DNA of 64,000 nt from Desulfobulbaceae bacterium UBA2273 (GTDB lineage Bacteria > Desulfobacterota > Desulfobulbia > Desulfobulbales > Desulfurivibrionaceae), in the NCBI GenBank assembly GCA_002347095.1, contig DDWZ01000021.1, positions 1-64,000 on the forward strand, in the 5' to 3' direction. A program made the translations under genes and the position numbers. Of this stretch, positions 18,767 through 26,336 are shown one piece after another; the first letter of the stretch is position 1, and the number at the start of each line of letters is the position of its first letter. Below the pieces are notes generated by a model. That model was not told the origin of the DNA. It searched no databases and saw only the letters and a program-made list of their open reading frames with translations.

Positions 18767-19534
18767 TTACAGCTTTCCAAGTTCTGACTCTAGCTCAAAA
18801 ATTCTGTTTTTGATTGGTATAAAAGGGCGGTTCAATCTATCAAATTCTGCCTCGTGACCCTTGTCGATCTTCTCGGCGATATATCCGGCTATTAACAATA
18901 TTATGCAAACAAGGCCTGCCGTTTCGTGTTTTGAGTGGAATATGTTCAAGGTATTAATCCACACGATCCATCCAAGCGGTAATGGCATATATGCGAAACA
19001 CAATGCAGTGCCTATAAATGGCAAATCCTTCTTGATGGGACTAGGGCCGAGCTGATTGAGTTTTTGATGCTCTGCTGCGATAGCCATTTCCAGTTCATTT
19101 TTACGTTTCTCGCTTGCTTGCTGTTGCTCTAATTCGAGGCGTTTAATTTCCGCTCTTCTCGCTTCTGCAAGCCTCTCGGCCTGAAGTCGCTTATTGTTTA
19201 ACTCACGTTCAATGGATTCAATGCCGTGAGAAGATTGAACCTCATGAATCTTGTAACGTCCAATTACAGGTATGATCGCTTTCAAAGCTTCTGCTACAGA
19301 TATCCGAAAAAACTCTCGATTATTTGCTACTCGAAATTTCGATAGAGTACTATGCGCAGCTTGTTCACTCACGTGACAATCATCAACCTCAACACTGAGT
19401 TCCAATGCAAATGCAGTGGGCACACCTGTAGAGTGCAACTCTGACATTCTTTGATTTGGCGAGGTAGTTGTCTTCCCTATCTTGATTAACCCTGGCATGG
19501 ATGGGTTGCTCAATATGTAAAGGTATTGCTGCAT
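18767..19534 (-). CDS. T5orf172 (GIY-YIG-like) domain protein with membrane segments
   Basis: 255 residues from ATG 19534. The N-terminus [20 protein letters not shown] followed by an Arg and EL is the T5orf172 fold, a GIY-YIG nuclease relative. A charged coiled coil covers about residues 105-150. Two hydrophobic segments near 170-190 and 205-222 would anchor it in the membrane, leaving both ends inside. T5orf172 proteins occur in phages and bacterial mobile elements. The combination with a membrane anchor on an island suggests an accessory, possibly anti-phage, function, which is an inference. Confidence 0.7.
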   Translation of the reverse strand: MQQYLYILSNPSMPGLIKIGKTTTSPNQRMSELHSTGVPTAFALELSVEVDDCHVSEQAAHSTLSKFRVANNREFFRISVAEALKAIIPVIGRYKIHEVQSSHGIESIERELNNKRLQAERLAEARRAEIKRLELEQQQASEKRKNELEMAIAAEHQKLNQLGPSPIKKDLPFIGTALCFAYMPLPLGWIVWINTLNIFHSKHETAGLVCIILLIAGYIAEKIDKGHEAEFDRLNRPFIPIKNRIFELESELGKL

Positions 19535-19570
19535 AATGCCGTACCTCTGTCGCTGTCCCAAGTGAATACT

Positions 19571-19632
19571 CCACCGCCTAAAGGCGGTGGCTTCAGATAA
19601 CAGCTAAAGCTGGCGGGGTCGGCTACGCCGAC
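19571..19632. repeat. Cluster of three hairpins (IS200/IS605-like remnant?)
   Basis: CCACCGCC-TAAA-GGCGGTGG (19571-19590), CAGC-TAAA-GCTG (19601-19612) and GTCGGC-TAC-GCCGAC (19618-19632). Small imperfect hairpins of this kind stand at the ends of IS200/IS605 elements, but no transposase gene is nearby. It may instead be the terminator region between the two leftward genes. Confidence 0.35.
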
Positions 19633-19653
19633 TTCTCCGCATCAACGCACCTA

Positions 19654-20178
19654 TCAATACCCCCCAATTTTCCGGTCAAGTTCTCGTTGCCTGAAATCTA
19701 TTATATTCAATTTCCGTTCAATTTTCTCGTCGTTTCTATTTTGGCTCCTTTGCTGCCTGCCCCCGGCAGTCATGCATTTAAGTTCATATTCTTCTGTCAG
19801 GGCCTTTCTTCTCGCCTTCAGGCTGTATATCTCGCCAAAGCTACTTTTTTCGGTTGGGGCTGTTTTGCTTATCAAGGATAGTAACTCCTGACACCGAGGG
19901 TCTTGCGCTTCAGGCTGTGGGGCAACATTGCCATGCTGGACCGGCTGCTCCTTTGATTCTTGTGCCCTTTGTCTGTTGGTTTCCATTTGCCTCGCATCTC
20001 TTTGCGCGTCGCGCAATTGCATTTCTTCAAGATGTTCACGGGTTCTTTCGTCAACATATCGGGGATCAACCTTAATAGTAAGTCCATTTGCCGACACGGA
20101 GGCTTGTCCAACGACCAAACACACCAAAACCAGGCAAAAAATTAACCCCACCAATATTCCCCTGTGGTTAGTCATCAT
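19654..20178 (-). CDS. Secreted helical protein, function unknown
   Basis: 174 residues. A signal peptide is clear (hydrophobic ILVGLIFCLVLVCLVVG, then SVSANG). The mature part is a long charged helix rich in Arg, Gln and Glu, with two Cys that could form a disulfide. GGAGG precedes the ATG. No family recognised. It is the last gene before the right end of the island. Confidence 0.55.
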   Translation of the reverse strand: MMTNHRGILVGLIFCLVLVCLVVGQASVSANGLTIKVDPRYVDERTREHLEEMQLRDAQRDARQMETNRQRAQESKEQPVQHGNVAPQPEAQDPRCQELLSLISKTAPTEKSSFGEIYSLKARRKALTEEYELKCMTAGGRQQRSQNRNDEKIERKLNIIDFRQRELDRKIGGY

Positions 20179-20593
20179 AGCGGCCTCCAGCTCAATACAC
20201 TGGTTATAATTTTCAAATACGGCAGTAGCTGATAAATGTTAGGAGTGTAATTCTTATTGCGCAAAAAAAAAGAAATGTCAACCTGCTGTCTGCAAACCGG
20301 TTGACGATTTTTGGGGAGAAATAGGGGTTGGTATTTGTGTACGGATAGACACCCCCCAGCGGGTGCCCCCATGCGCCCCTCATGCCCCCCTCTGGAAAAA
20401 TGGGTCTCCTGGCCCTTTTGATGGATTGAGAAGGTGCGGCGCTTGGCTCTTTGGTCTTGCTAGGGGAAGTCGGAGTGTAAAGTTTTGATACATCGAACAG
20501 AAACGGCTTACCAGGGAGGGGCTCATCTAGTGCGCCCGGCACGATTCGAGCTGCGGATTCGTAGTCCTGAAAAATGAGGCATCAAACATAATC
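20179..20593. other. Gene-free right end of the island
   Basis: No supported gene. Composition is locally AT-rich then C-rich, and only short frames without ribosome binding sites are present. The repeat pair at 20594 and the att remnant at 20669 follow. Confidence 0.5.
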
Positions 20594-20617
20594 TGGGGGT
20601 AACTTTGGGGGTAACAG
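20594..20617. repeat. GGGGGTAAC repeat pair near the right island end
   Basis: GGGGGTAAC at 20595 and 20607, period 12, differs from the left-end pair at 13011-13034 by one base in 24. It stands 52 bases inside the att remnant. Candidate arm-type sites for the island integrase. Confidence 0.6.
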
Positions 20618-20668
20618 AAAAATTCACATTGCGAATAATAGAGTAATAACAAATATATAAAGATAACA

Positions 20669-20687
20669 TTCAAGGTGCATCGCTAAC
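20669..20687 (+). other. Right attachment-site remnant of the tRNA-His island
   Basis: TTCAAG-n3-CATCGCT-n-AC matches the tRNA-His T loop and acceptor end (12875-12893) at 15 of 19 positions. Its placement directly before the chromosomal terminator is what a displaced tRNA 3' end would show. The mismatches mean an old or inexact insertion. Confidence 0.5.
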
Positions 20688-20697
20688 GAAAAAAGAT

Positions 20698-20731
20698 AAG
20701 GGTTTCGCATAATTGCGAAACCCTTTTTTTA
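20698..20731. terminator. Chromosomal terminator (formerly of tRNA-His)
   Basis: AAGGGTTTCGC (20698-20708) pairs with GCGAAACCCTT (20715-20725), followed by a T run. An A run on the other side lets it also serve trmJ on the minus strand. Confidence 0.85.
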
Positions 20732-20795
20732 TTGCCCCACCAGAATCACCCCATGGCGCCGACCTGATTGCGACAGCCAAGCCTTCGCTTCTCCC

Positions 20796-21536
20796 TCAGG
20801 ATGCGCCTTTCCCCCGATGCAGCCAGGAAATCTTATCCCACAGGCCGCGAAGAATCTGCACCTCATGTTCGGTCAAACCCTGACGGGCAAGCATCCGCCG
20901 AAAAGCGCGGACCAGATGCTCCGGATTCTGCGGATTGAGAAACCCCACCTCAAGAAGCACCTGGCGCATCTGCACAAACATGGCTTCCAGGTTCTTCCCC
21001 AAGGCCGGGCGCTTCCCCCGCGCCTTATCCTCGACAGGAGAAGAAAACTTCAAGGAGGCCTCATACAGGCAAACCGCCACGGCCTGGGCCAGGTTCATGG
21101 AAGGAAGATCGGCATGGGTGGGGATGGTCACACAGTATTGGCAGAGATCCAGATCCTCGGTCTTGAGCCCCGTATCCTCCGGGCCGAAAACAATTGCCGC
21201 CCTGGCGGTTTTGGCGAGAGCCGCAACGGTTGCACCCGCCTCTGCCGGAGAGAGCAACTCCTCCCGGTATTTGCCGAAGCGACGGGTCGTGCCCAAGGCA
21301 AGATTCCTGTCGGACAGGGCCAGAGCCAAATTTTCATACACCTTGGCCCGCTCAAGGATATCAATGGCTGACACTGCCATATTGCGGGCTTCCGCGCCGA
21401 GATGGCTTGCCCGCGGCTGCACCAGACGCAGCTCGCCAAAACCGAAGTTCTTCATAACCCGCGCCACGGAGCCGATATTCCCAGCCCCTTTGGGTTCGAC
21501 CAGAACAACACAGAGATGATCACACGACATAGCCAT
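20796..21536 (-). CDS. trmJ: tRNA (cytidine/uridine-2'-O)-methyltransferase TrmJ
   Basis: SPOUT-class methyltransferase of the TrmH group 1 family, which methylates the ribose at position 32 of tRNA. The motifs VVLVEPKGAGNIGSVARVMK at the N-terminus, AAIVFGPEDTGL in the middle and PTHADLPSMNLAQAVAVCLYE near the knot are typical, and the C-terminal helical extension fits TrmJ. Start codons at 21536 and 21530 are both possible; the frame to 21608 is not conserved. Confidence 0.9.
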   Translation of the reverse strand: MAMSCDHLCVVLVEPKGAGNIGSVARVMKNFGFGELRLVQPRASHLGAEARNMAVSAIDILERAKVYENLALALSDRNLALGTTRRFGKYREELLSPAEAGATVAALAKTARAAIVFGPEDTGLKTEDLDLCQYCVTIPTHADLPSMNLAQAVAVCLYEASLKFSSPVEDKARGKRPALGKNLEAMFVQMRQVLLEVGFLNPQNPEHLVRAFRRMLARQGLTEHEVQILRGLWDKISWLHRGKGAS

Positions 21537-21617
21537 TGAATAAAACCAGTTGATGGACACAAAAAGTAGCATTCCGTTCGGGCAACACCGTGCCGGGCCG
21601 GAAGACATTCCCCGTAA

Positions 21618-22196
21618 TTAGTGGATCTGCAGGTTGTCAACCACTCCCTTGACCCCCTCTACGGAACGGATCAGGTTGAGCACCGTATTCTTCTGTTCCT
21701 GACTTGGAACAGTGCCGGTGACACTGACTGAACCGGAATAGACATCCACATCGATATTAAACGATCTGACGCCGGGCTCCTCCAGGAGTCTCGCTTTGAT
21801 CTTGGCGCCGAGAACCGTATCATCAACCCCCTGCCCCATGGTGCGAGAGCCCACCCGGAGTTCATTTTTCACCCGCGCGACCCCAGGCACCGACTTGGCG
21901 ATGAGACCAGCCCTGCTCGCCTCCTGGGAGGAGTCAACATACCCGGAAAGGACCACCACCCCGGCGACGGTATCCACATCAATGTTCCGGGCCTTGATGT
22001 TTTTATCGCCGATGAGTTCAGTTTTAACCTTGGCGGTGATCGCAGCATCGTCAACCATCGTCCCTGCAGAACGTTCATCCGTGCCGACGGCGTATCCGCC
22101 CGCCGCTCCTCCGCCCACAACGGCGGCGGCGCAGCCCAAACTTGTCAAAATTCCCGCGCAACAGGCCACTCGGACAAAAAAGATCAGCATTTTCAT
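21618..22196 (-). CDS. Lipoprotein with two BON domains (OsmY/DolP-like)
   Basis: 192 residues. A lipobox LTSLGC ends the signal sequence at Cys22. A Gly/Ala-rich linker leads to two BON domains (about 48-115 and 122-190), each with the pattern of a VKTELI/IKARLL helix, a VDTVAGVV/VDVYSGSV strand and a VSG(Y/T)V turn. BON proteins bind phospholipid at the cell envelope. The gene is alone on its transcript. Confidence 0.88.
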   Translation of the reverse strand: MKMLIFFVRVACCAGILTSLGCAAAVVGGGAAGGYAVGTDERSAGTMVDDAAITAKVKTELIGDKNIKARNIDVDTVAGVVVLSGYVDSSQEASRAGLIAKSVPGVARVKNELRVGSRTMGQGVDDTVLGAKIKARLLEEPGVRSFNIDVDVYSGSVSVTGTVPSQEQKNTVLNLIRSVEGVKGVVDNLQIH

Positions 22197-22836
22197 CTGG
22201 TCACCCCTTTTATTTTTTTACCATTTGCCCCTCGACCCTGCGGCATCCGACATAATCAAAGAGCCGTCCATCTCGGAACGCACAGACAGCCGGGGCAGGA
22301 CTGTCCCCTTGCCTTTAGCGATCTGCCGTTTCCAACAACAGAATTATTGGGGAGTATACCCAAAAATGCCGCCCATCCCCACACCTTTATTCCCTATCCT
22401 GGCCGGAATCAGCCTCTCCCTTTGGGATCATCCTGAATTGTCCCTCCTGTTTTCTTCCTGCAACGCATTTATTCTCTTGCACAAAGAAAACAGAGAGAGT
22501 ATGGTGGCATAACGAATATGAATTTAAATAGAAGTAATACCTCTTTATGATATCCATCCAGCCGTGTTATTTCCTCCCTGCTTCGTCAGTCTCCCTCAAA
22601 GTTTCTGCCGACCACATACTTCGTTAACAACAGAAAAATAGAGCGGAACATCCCGGACGGAACCATTGTCGATTTTACCCCTTGTCACACTCGATCGCCA
22701 TCCTGACACCTTCCGGCATGTATTGCACAATAACAAACAATCAATATCCTGGTGATCTCGCAAGAGACACCGCTTACGCGATGCGGCTTTATTACACCCC
22801 ATTCTCCCGCATTGCCACCCGAACAAAGGAGTTCTA
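22197..22836. other. 640-base gene-free leader region upstream of the DEAD-box gene
   Basis: No supported open reading frame. The length would allow a long 5' untranslated leader, which is common for cold-induced DEAD-box helicase genes, but I cannot identify a specific fold, promoter or riboswitch. Confidence 0.45.
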
Positions 22837-24099
22837 ATGAGTTTTGATGAGTTTCAGTTTCACCCCCAGATACTCGCCGGCATAAAGGCCTGCGGGTATA
22901 CGTCCCCAACACCTATCCAACGCGAGGCCATGCCTCCCATTCTTGCCGGTCGCGATATCCTTGGCCTCGCCCAGACAGGCACCGGCAAAACCGCGGCCTT
23001 TGTGCTCCCGCTCCTGCAGCGCCTCCAGGCCGGTCCCCGCAAAAAAGTACGGGCGCTTATTGTTGCTCCGACCAGGGAGCTTGCCGAACAGATCCATGAA
23101 AATATCGGCACCATGGCCGGACAGACCAGACTGCGCAGTGTTGTAGTATATGGTGGTGTCGGCAAGCCCGGCCAGATCAAAAAAATCAGGGAAGGCGCGG
23201 AAATCATCGTTGCCTGCCCCGGACGGTTGCTTGATCATTTAAACGACAAAGCCATCAACCTCCGGGAAGTTGAGGTACTGGTTCTCGATGAAGCCGATCA
23301 CATGTTTGACAAGGGTTTTCTGCCTGACATCCGACGGATCATGAAGCATCTGCCGACCCAGCGTCAGAACCTTGTTTTTTCCGCCACCATGCCTGCCGAA
23401 ATCCGGCACCTGGCCGAAGACATCCTGAATAACCCGGCCACGGTCCAGATCAATCACACCCAGGCCGTGACAACCATCTCCCATGTGCTCTTTCAGGTCG
23501 CAAAAGAGAACAAAACATCTTTGCTGAAAAGCATCATGTCCCAGGAAGAGATGGCAACCACCCTGATCTTCACCAAGACCAAACACAAGGCGAAAAGCCT
23601 TGCCCTGGCCCTGGAAAAATCGGGCTACAGCGCAACCTCTCTCCAGGGCAACCTGTCCCAGCAAAAACGCCAGCAGGCTCTGGACGGCTTCAAAAACGGG
23701 ACCTTCAAGGTTCTGGTCGCCACTGATATCGCCGCCCGCGGGATTGACGTCTCCGGAATTTCCCATGTTATCAACTTTGATGTCCCGGATACGGTCGAGG
23801 CATACACGCATCGCACGGGCCGCACCGGACGGGCTACCCGGACGGGCGAAGCCTTTACCCTGGCAGCAGGCGAAGACGGCAAGATGATCCAGGCCATCGA
23901 GCGCACCCTGGGCAAAAAAATGACTCTCAGGACCATCGCCGGTTTTGTCGCTGACGCCCAAGACCGCGACGAACCAATCAAGTATCGGCGTGAAATGCCG
24001 ATACGAAAAAAACAGACCCCGGCAGGATCGGGGAGAAACAAGCGCACCAGGGCCTCGTCCTTTGATTTTGGCATCCCGGTTCCCGCGCAACGACACTAA
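22837..24099 (+). CDS. DEAD-box RNA helicase, RhlE type
   Basis: 420 residues. All helicase motifs are present: Q motif (PTPIQREAMP), AQTGTGKT, PTRELAEQ, VLDEADHMFDKGF, SATMP, then the C-terminal ATDIAARGID and HRTGRTGRATRTG. The short basic tail fits RhlE. The ATG follows AAAGGAG. Two cold-shock genes lie directly downstream, so it probably unwinds mRNA or ribosomal RNA at low temperature. I prefer RhlE over CsdA because the long C-terminal RNA-binding domain is missing. Confidence 0.92.
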   Translation: MSFDEFQFHPQILAGIKACGYTSPTPIQREAMPPILAGRDILGLAQTGTGKTAAFVLPLLQRLQAGPRKKVRALIVAPTRELAEQIHENIGTMAGQTRLRSVVVYGGVGKPGQIKKIREGAEIIVACPGRLLDHLNDKAINLREVEVLVLDEADHMFDKGFLPDIRRIMKHLPTQRQNLVFSATMPAEIRHLAEDILNNPATVQINHTQAVTTISHVLFQVAKENKTSLLKSIMSQEEMATTLIFTKTKHKAKSLALALEKSGYSATSLQGNLSQQKRQQALDGFKNGTFKVLVATDIAARGIDVSGISHVINFDVPDTVEAYTHRTGRTGRATRTGEAFTLAAGEDGKMIQAIERTLGKKMTLRTIAGFVADAQDRDEPIKYRREMPIRKKQTPAGSGRNKRTRASSFDFGIPVPAQRH

Positions 24100-24102
24100 A
24101 CC

Positions 24103-24180
24103 GGTTTGGGAAACCAAACCTTCAGTCGGGATATCAAACGGTATCCCGGCTTTACAACAAAGTGGTTCCTCCTTGGAACC
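24103..24180 (+). promoter_or_regulatory. Three-hairpin 5' leader of cold-shock gene 1
   Basis: Hairpin 1 is GGTTTGG-GAAA-CCAAACC (24103-24120) with a GNRA tetraloop. Hairpin 2 pairs CGGGATATC (24127-24135) with GGTATCCCG (24140-24148). Hairpin 3 is GGTTCC-TCCTT-GGAACC (24164-24180). The ribosome binding site follows at once. The same three hairpins precede the second copy with pair-preserving changes. A structural role in temperature-dependent expression is an inference. Confidence 0.6.
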
Positions 24181-24202
24181 GAGTACAAAGGAGTAGTACA
24201 AG

Positions 24203-24403
24203 ATGGCAGAAGGCACAGTGAAATGGTTTAATGATTCGAAGGGTTTTGGTTTTATTGAGCAGGATGGCGGCAAGGATGTATTCGTACATCATTCCGCAAT
24301 TCAGGCGCAGGGCTTCAAATCCTTGCAGGAAGGCGCTCGGGTAACCTTCGACGTTGTCGACGGCCCCAAGGGTCCTTCTGCAGCGAATGTTGTTCAACAG
24401 TAA
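24203..24403 (+). CDS. Cold-shock protein, copy 1
   Basis: 66-residue OB-fold RNA chaperone with both RNP motifs (KGFGFIEQ and DVFVHHSAI). The ATG follows AAAGGAG. It differs from the downstream copy only in the last residue (Gln instead of Leu). It binds single-stranded RNA and probably works with the upstream DEAD-box helicase. Confidence 0.96.
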   Translation: MAEGTVKWFNDSKGFGFIEQDGGKDVFVHHSAIQAQGFKSLQEGARVTFDVVDGPKGPSAANVVQQ

Positions 24404-24410
24404 AACCCCC

Positions 24411-24487
24411 GGTTTGGGCAACCAAACCTCCAGTCGGGATATCAAACGATATTTCGGCTTATAACAAAGTGGTTCCCATGTGGAACC
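24411..24487 (+). promoter_or_regulatory. Three-hairpin 5' leader of cold-shock gene 2
   Basis: Hairpin 1 is GGTTTGG-GCAA-CCAAACC (24411-24428), again a GNRA loop. Hairpin 2 pairs CGGGATATC (24435-24443) with GATATTTCG (24448-24456), where two G-C pairs have become G.U and one G.U has become A-U relative to copy 1. Hairpin 3 is GGTTCC-CATGT-GGAACC (24471-24487). Stems are kept while loops vary. Confidence 0.6.
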
Positions 24488-24509
24488 AAGTACAAAGGAG
24501 TAGTACAAG

Positions 24510-24710
24510 ATGGCAGAAGGCACAGTGAAATGGTTTAATGATTCGAAGGGTTTTGGTTTTATCGAGCAGGATGGCGGCAAGGATGTATTCGTACATCACT
24601 CCGCAATTCAGGCGCAGGGCTTCAAATCCTTGCAGGAAGGCGCCCGGGTAACCTTCGACGTTGTCGACGGCCCCAAAGGTCCCTCCGCAGCCAATGTCGT
24701 TCAACTCTAA
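24510..24710 (+). CDS. Cold-shock protein, copy 2
   Basis: 66 residues, a tandem duplicate of the gene 307 bases upstream, including its leader. Both RNP motifs are intact, so both copies should be functional. The unit ends at a strong terminator. Confidence 0.96.
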   Translation: MAEGTVKWFNDSKGFGFIEQDGGKDVFVHHSAIQAQGFKSLQEGARVTFDVVDGPKGPSAANVVQL

Positions 24711-24730
24711 AACCTGTTGAATGATATTGT

Positions 24731-24758
24731 AAAGCCCCGCTTCGGCGGGGCTTTTTTT
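24731..24758 (+). terminator. Strong intrinsic terminator of the cold-shock genes
   Basis: AAAGCCCCGC-TTCG-GCGGGGCTTT (24731-24754), a UUCG tetraloop, followed by T8. Confidence 0.95.
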
Positions 24759-24775
24759 TGTGCATTGCTTACCGA

Positions 24776-24814
24776 ACTAAAAAAAATGGGTTGCGGATAA
24801 CTCCGCAACCCATT
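24776..24814 (-). terminator. Displaced terminator of tRNA-Thr
   Basis: A 13-bp perfect stem (24785-24797 with 24802-24814, loop TAAC) with a T run on the minus strand. It stands just beyond the displaced tRNA-Thr 3' end at 24823 and was probably this tRNA gene's own terminator before the prophage separated them. Confidence 0.7.
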
Positions 24815-24822
24815 GATTTTAC

Positions 24823-24870
24823 TGGAGCCAACGAGGAGAATCGAACTCCTGACCTACTGATTACGAATCA
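24823..24870 (-). other. attL: displaced 3' part of tRNA-Thr
   Basis: 48 bases match 59367-59414 (the 3' part of tRNA-Thr) at 44 positions, with 22 identical bases at 24849-24870 covering the anticodon loop and stem. The four differences lie only in the T stem and change both partners of two base pairs, AGGAG/CTCCT here against AGCGG/CCGCT in the intact tRNA. It has no 5' half, so it is not a functional tRNA. Confidence 0.9.
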
Positions 24871-24922
24871 AGATATTTGTGTTGCATCATTTTGTTTTTG
24901 CGTTTTTATTGGCTTTCAAAAA

Positions 24923-24939
24923 GTGTCCACAGTGGACAC
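24923..24939. repeat. GTGTCCAC-A-GTGGACAC palindrome near attL
   Basis: A perfect 17-base palindrome 52 bases inside attL. GTGGACAC recurs at 59310-59317, about 50 bases inside attR. Candidate integrase arm sites. It also overlaps the region just after the integrase stop codon and could form a terminator-like hairpin. Confidence 0.4.
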
Positions 24940-24948
24940 CCCCCATAC

Positions 24949-25971
24949 CTATTTCCCTTTTCTCATCGCTGCCACTTTGTCTTGGGCATCTACCAGCCGC
25001 CTGGTTTGCACCTGGGTGTATATGGTGGTGGTGGAGATATTTGTGTGGCCCAGGGCGTTCTGGACCAGGCGGAGATCGCCGGTTGCTTCCAGGGTGTCGG
25101 TGGCGTAGGCGTGCCGGAATTTGTGGTGGGTCATTTTGTATGGCAGCCCTGCCTTTTTTGAGGCAGAGGCCAGCAGGCTCTTGATGCTTTTCAGGGGTCC
25201 GCCTGTTTTCGGGTTTAAAAATACCCAGCCTGACTCCTGGCGCCGATCAAACATCAAGTCCCTGAATTCATCCGGCAGCGGGAGCTGCAGGGGCCTGCCC
25301 CCCTTTATCCTCACTGTGATGATCCCGCGCTCCCAGTTCACATCCTCCCAGCGGATCTGCGCGGCGGAGGTGATCCGCGATCCTGTTGTCCACATCAACA
25401 TGACCAGGGCCTTTTTGACCGGGTCGGTGATATGCCGCAGCACAGCATTGACCTCGGACGGCATCGGCACCTTTGGCAGCGGCCGGTGATATTTTGGGGT
25501 TTCCGGATTAAAATGGAGCGGCGCGGCATACCCCTGCTTGACCATCCAGGTGATCATCCCCCGCAGATAGTGGATGTCTTTCTGGTTGGCCCGTTTTTTG
25601 TCAGGCCGCATGGCGACAAAGTCGGTGATATGCCCTGGCTTGATCTGGGCCACGGTGAGCCGCCCGAATATCTGCATGATTCGGGGCATGGATTGCTTCA
25701 CGTCGGCATGGGTGGTTGGCTCCCGGTTGAGCTGGTGCCAGCGCAGATATTCCGGCAGCGCCGCTTCCATGGCAAGGAATACCGTCTTGACGATTCCGGC
25801 CCGATTAAGGCCAGCGCCTTCCCTGACCGAGATCTCGAAAAGCTCCGCCTCTTCCCTGGTCCCATCGAAGGATCTCCGCCGCCTTGGTCCGTTGCGCCCC
25901 TCCGGCCGCCAGTCGATCTTCCAGATGGCCTTGCCGGGTTCTTGCGAATGCCGGACGAACTTCAAACCCAT
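24949..25971 (-). CDS. Prophage tyrosine integrase
   Basis: 340 residues. The catalytic set is visible: MLMWTTGSRITSAAQI (Arg), THHKFRHAYAT (His-x-x-Arg), NALGHTNISTTTIY (His and Tyr nucleophile). The N-terminal SAM-like core-binding domain covers about 60-165. It lies 80 bases from attL and is transcribed toward it. Its start overlaps the stop of the upstream gene as TAATG, so it is translationally coupled to two small lysogeny-side genes. Confidence 0.93.
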   Translation of the reverse strand: MGLKFVRHSQEPGKAIWKIDWRPEGRNGPRRRRSFDGTREEAELFEISVREGAGLNRAGIVKTVFLAMEAALPEYLRWHQLNREPTTHADVKQSMPRIMQIFGRLTVAQIKPGHITDFVAMRPDKKRANQKDIHYLRGMITWMVKQGYAAPLHFNPETPKYHRPLPKVPMPSEVNAVLRHITDPVKKALVMLMWTTGSRITSAAQIRWEDVNWERGIITVRIKGGRPLQLPLPDEFRDLMFDRRQESGWVFLNPKTGGPLKSIKSLLASASKKAGLPYKMTHHKFRHAYATDTLEATGDLRLVQNALGHTNISTTTIYTQVQTRRLVDAQDKVAAMRKGK

Positions 25972-26336
25972 TATTTCGCTATCTCCCAGGTGTCAATCGG
26001 CAATCCGAATTGCTGGATGGTACTGTTCAGCCTGATCCAGTATTTCTGATCCTTTGGTCCATCAAGTATTAGGACGATGCCACCCCTCTTCCCCGTCTGG
26101 AGCGAGTAATACAAGCTCTGGCCGATAGCCTCGGCCCACTTTTTACCAAAATCAAATTCAATGGCATGGGTGCCAGTAATGCAATCGGCCCGAGTCTGAT
26201 CGGCAAGAACTACCTCGGATTTACCTCCCTGTTCCGTGCACCATTTTTCTTGATAGTGCTTTTCGGAAAAAGCAAAAGCCGTGGATGGTAAAATTAGCAA
26301 AATAAATATGGTGCTGATCCACCAACAATTACTCAT
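25971..26336 (-). CDS. Exported small protein with nuclease-like motif pattern
   Basis: 121 residues. A signal peptide (residues 1-22, ending STAFA) is clear. The mature part has two Cys and an ordered D-x(6)-H-x(2)-E-x-D-x(2)-K pattern in TRADCITGTHAIEFDFGKKW, followed by an EAIGQSLYYSLQTGK helix. This order resembles PD-(D/E)xK folds. The protein is too small and too diverged for a firm call. It overlaps both neighbours (TAATG) and so is expressed with the integrase, a place where lysogenic-conversion genes sit. Confidence 0.5.
   Translation of the reverse strand: MSNCWWISTIFILLILPSTAFAFSEKHYQEKWCTEQGGKSEVVLADQTRADCITGTHAIEFDFGKKWAEAIGQSLYYSLQTGKRGGIVLILDGPKDQKYWIRLNSTIQQFGLPIDTWEIAK

Larger units (their letters stand above)
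12875..20687 (+). mobile_element. Satellite-like genomic island integrated in tRNA-His
   Basis: A 7.8-kb element that starts in the T arm of tRNA-His. It carries a tyrosine integrase next to the tRNA, an AlpA-like regulator and a primase-helicase, but no capsid or tail genes. Its right end is a degraded copy of the tRNA 3' end: TTCAAG, three different bases, CATCGCT, one different base, AC (20669-20687). The chromosome's own terminator follows at 20698, where it would have stood directly after tRNA-His before insertion. The layout resembles P4-like or Gram-negative PICI-type phage satellites. Confidence 0.75.

Noticed and set aside
18636..18857. 73-codon ORF over the HisF-like fragment
   Set aside because: It reads the HisF-like segment in a different frame and has no support.
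20213..20542. Leftward 109-codon ORF at the island end
   Set aside because: No ribosome binding site, proline-rich odd composition and no domain; overlaps only low-complexity sequence.
24823..24870. Functional second tRNA-Thr
   Set aside because: Only the 3' part from the anticodon arm onward is present; there is no D arm or 5' acceptor strand.
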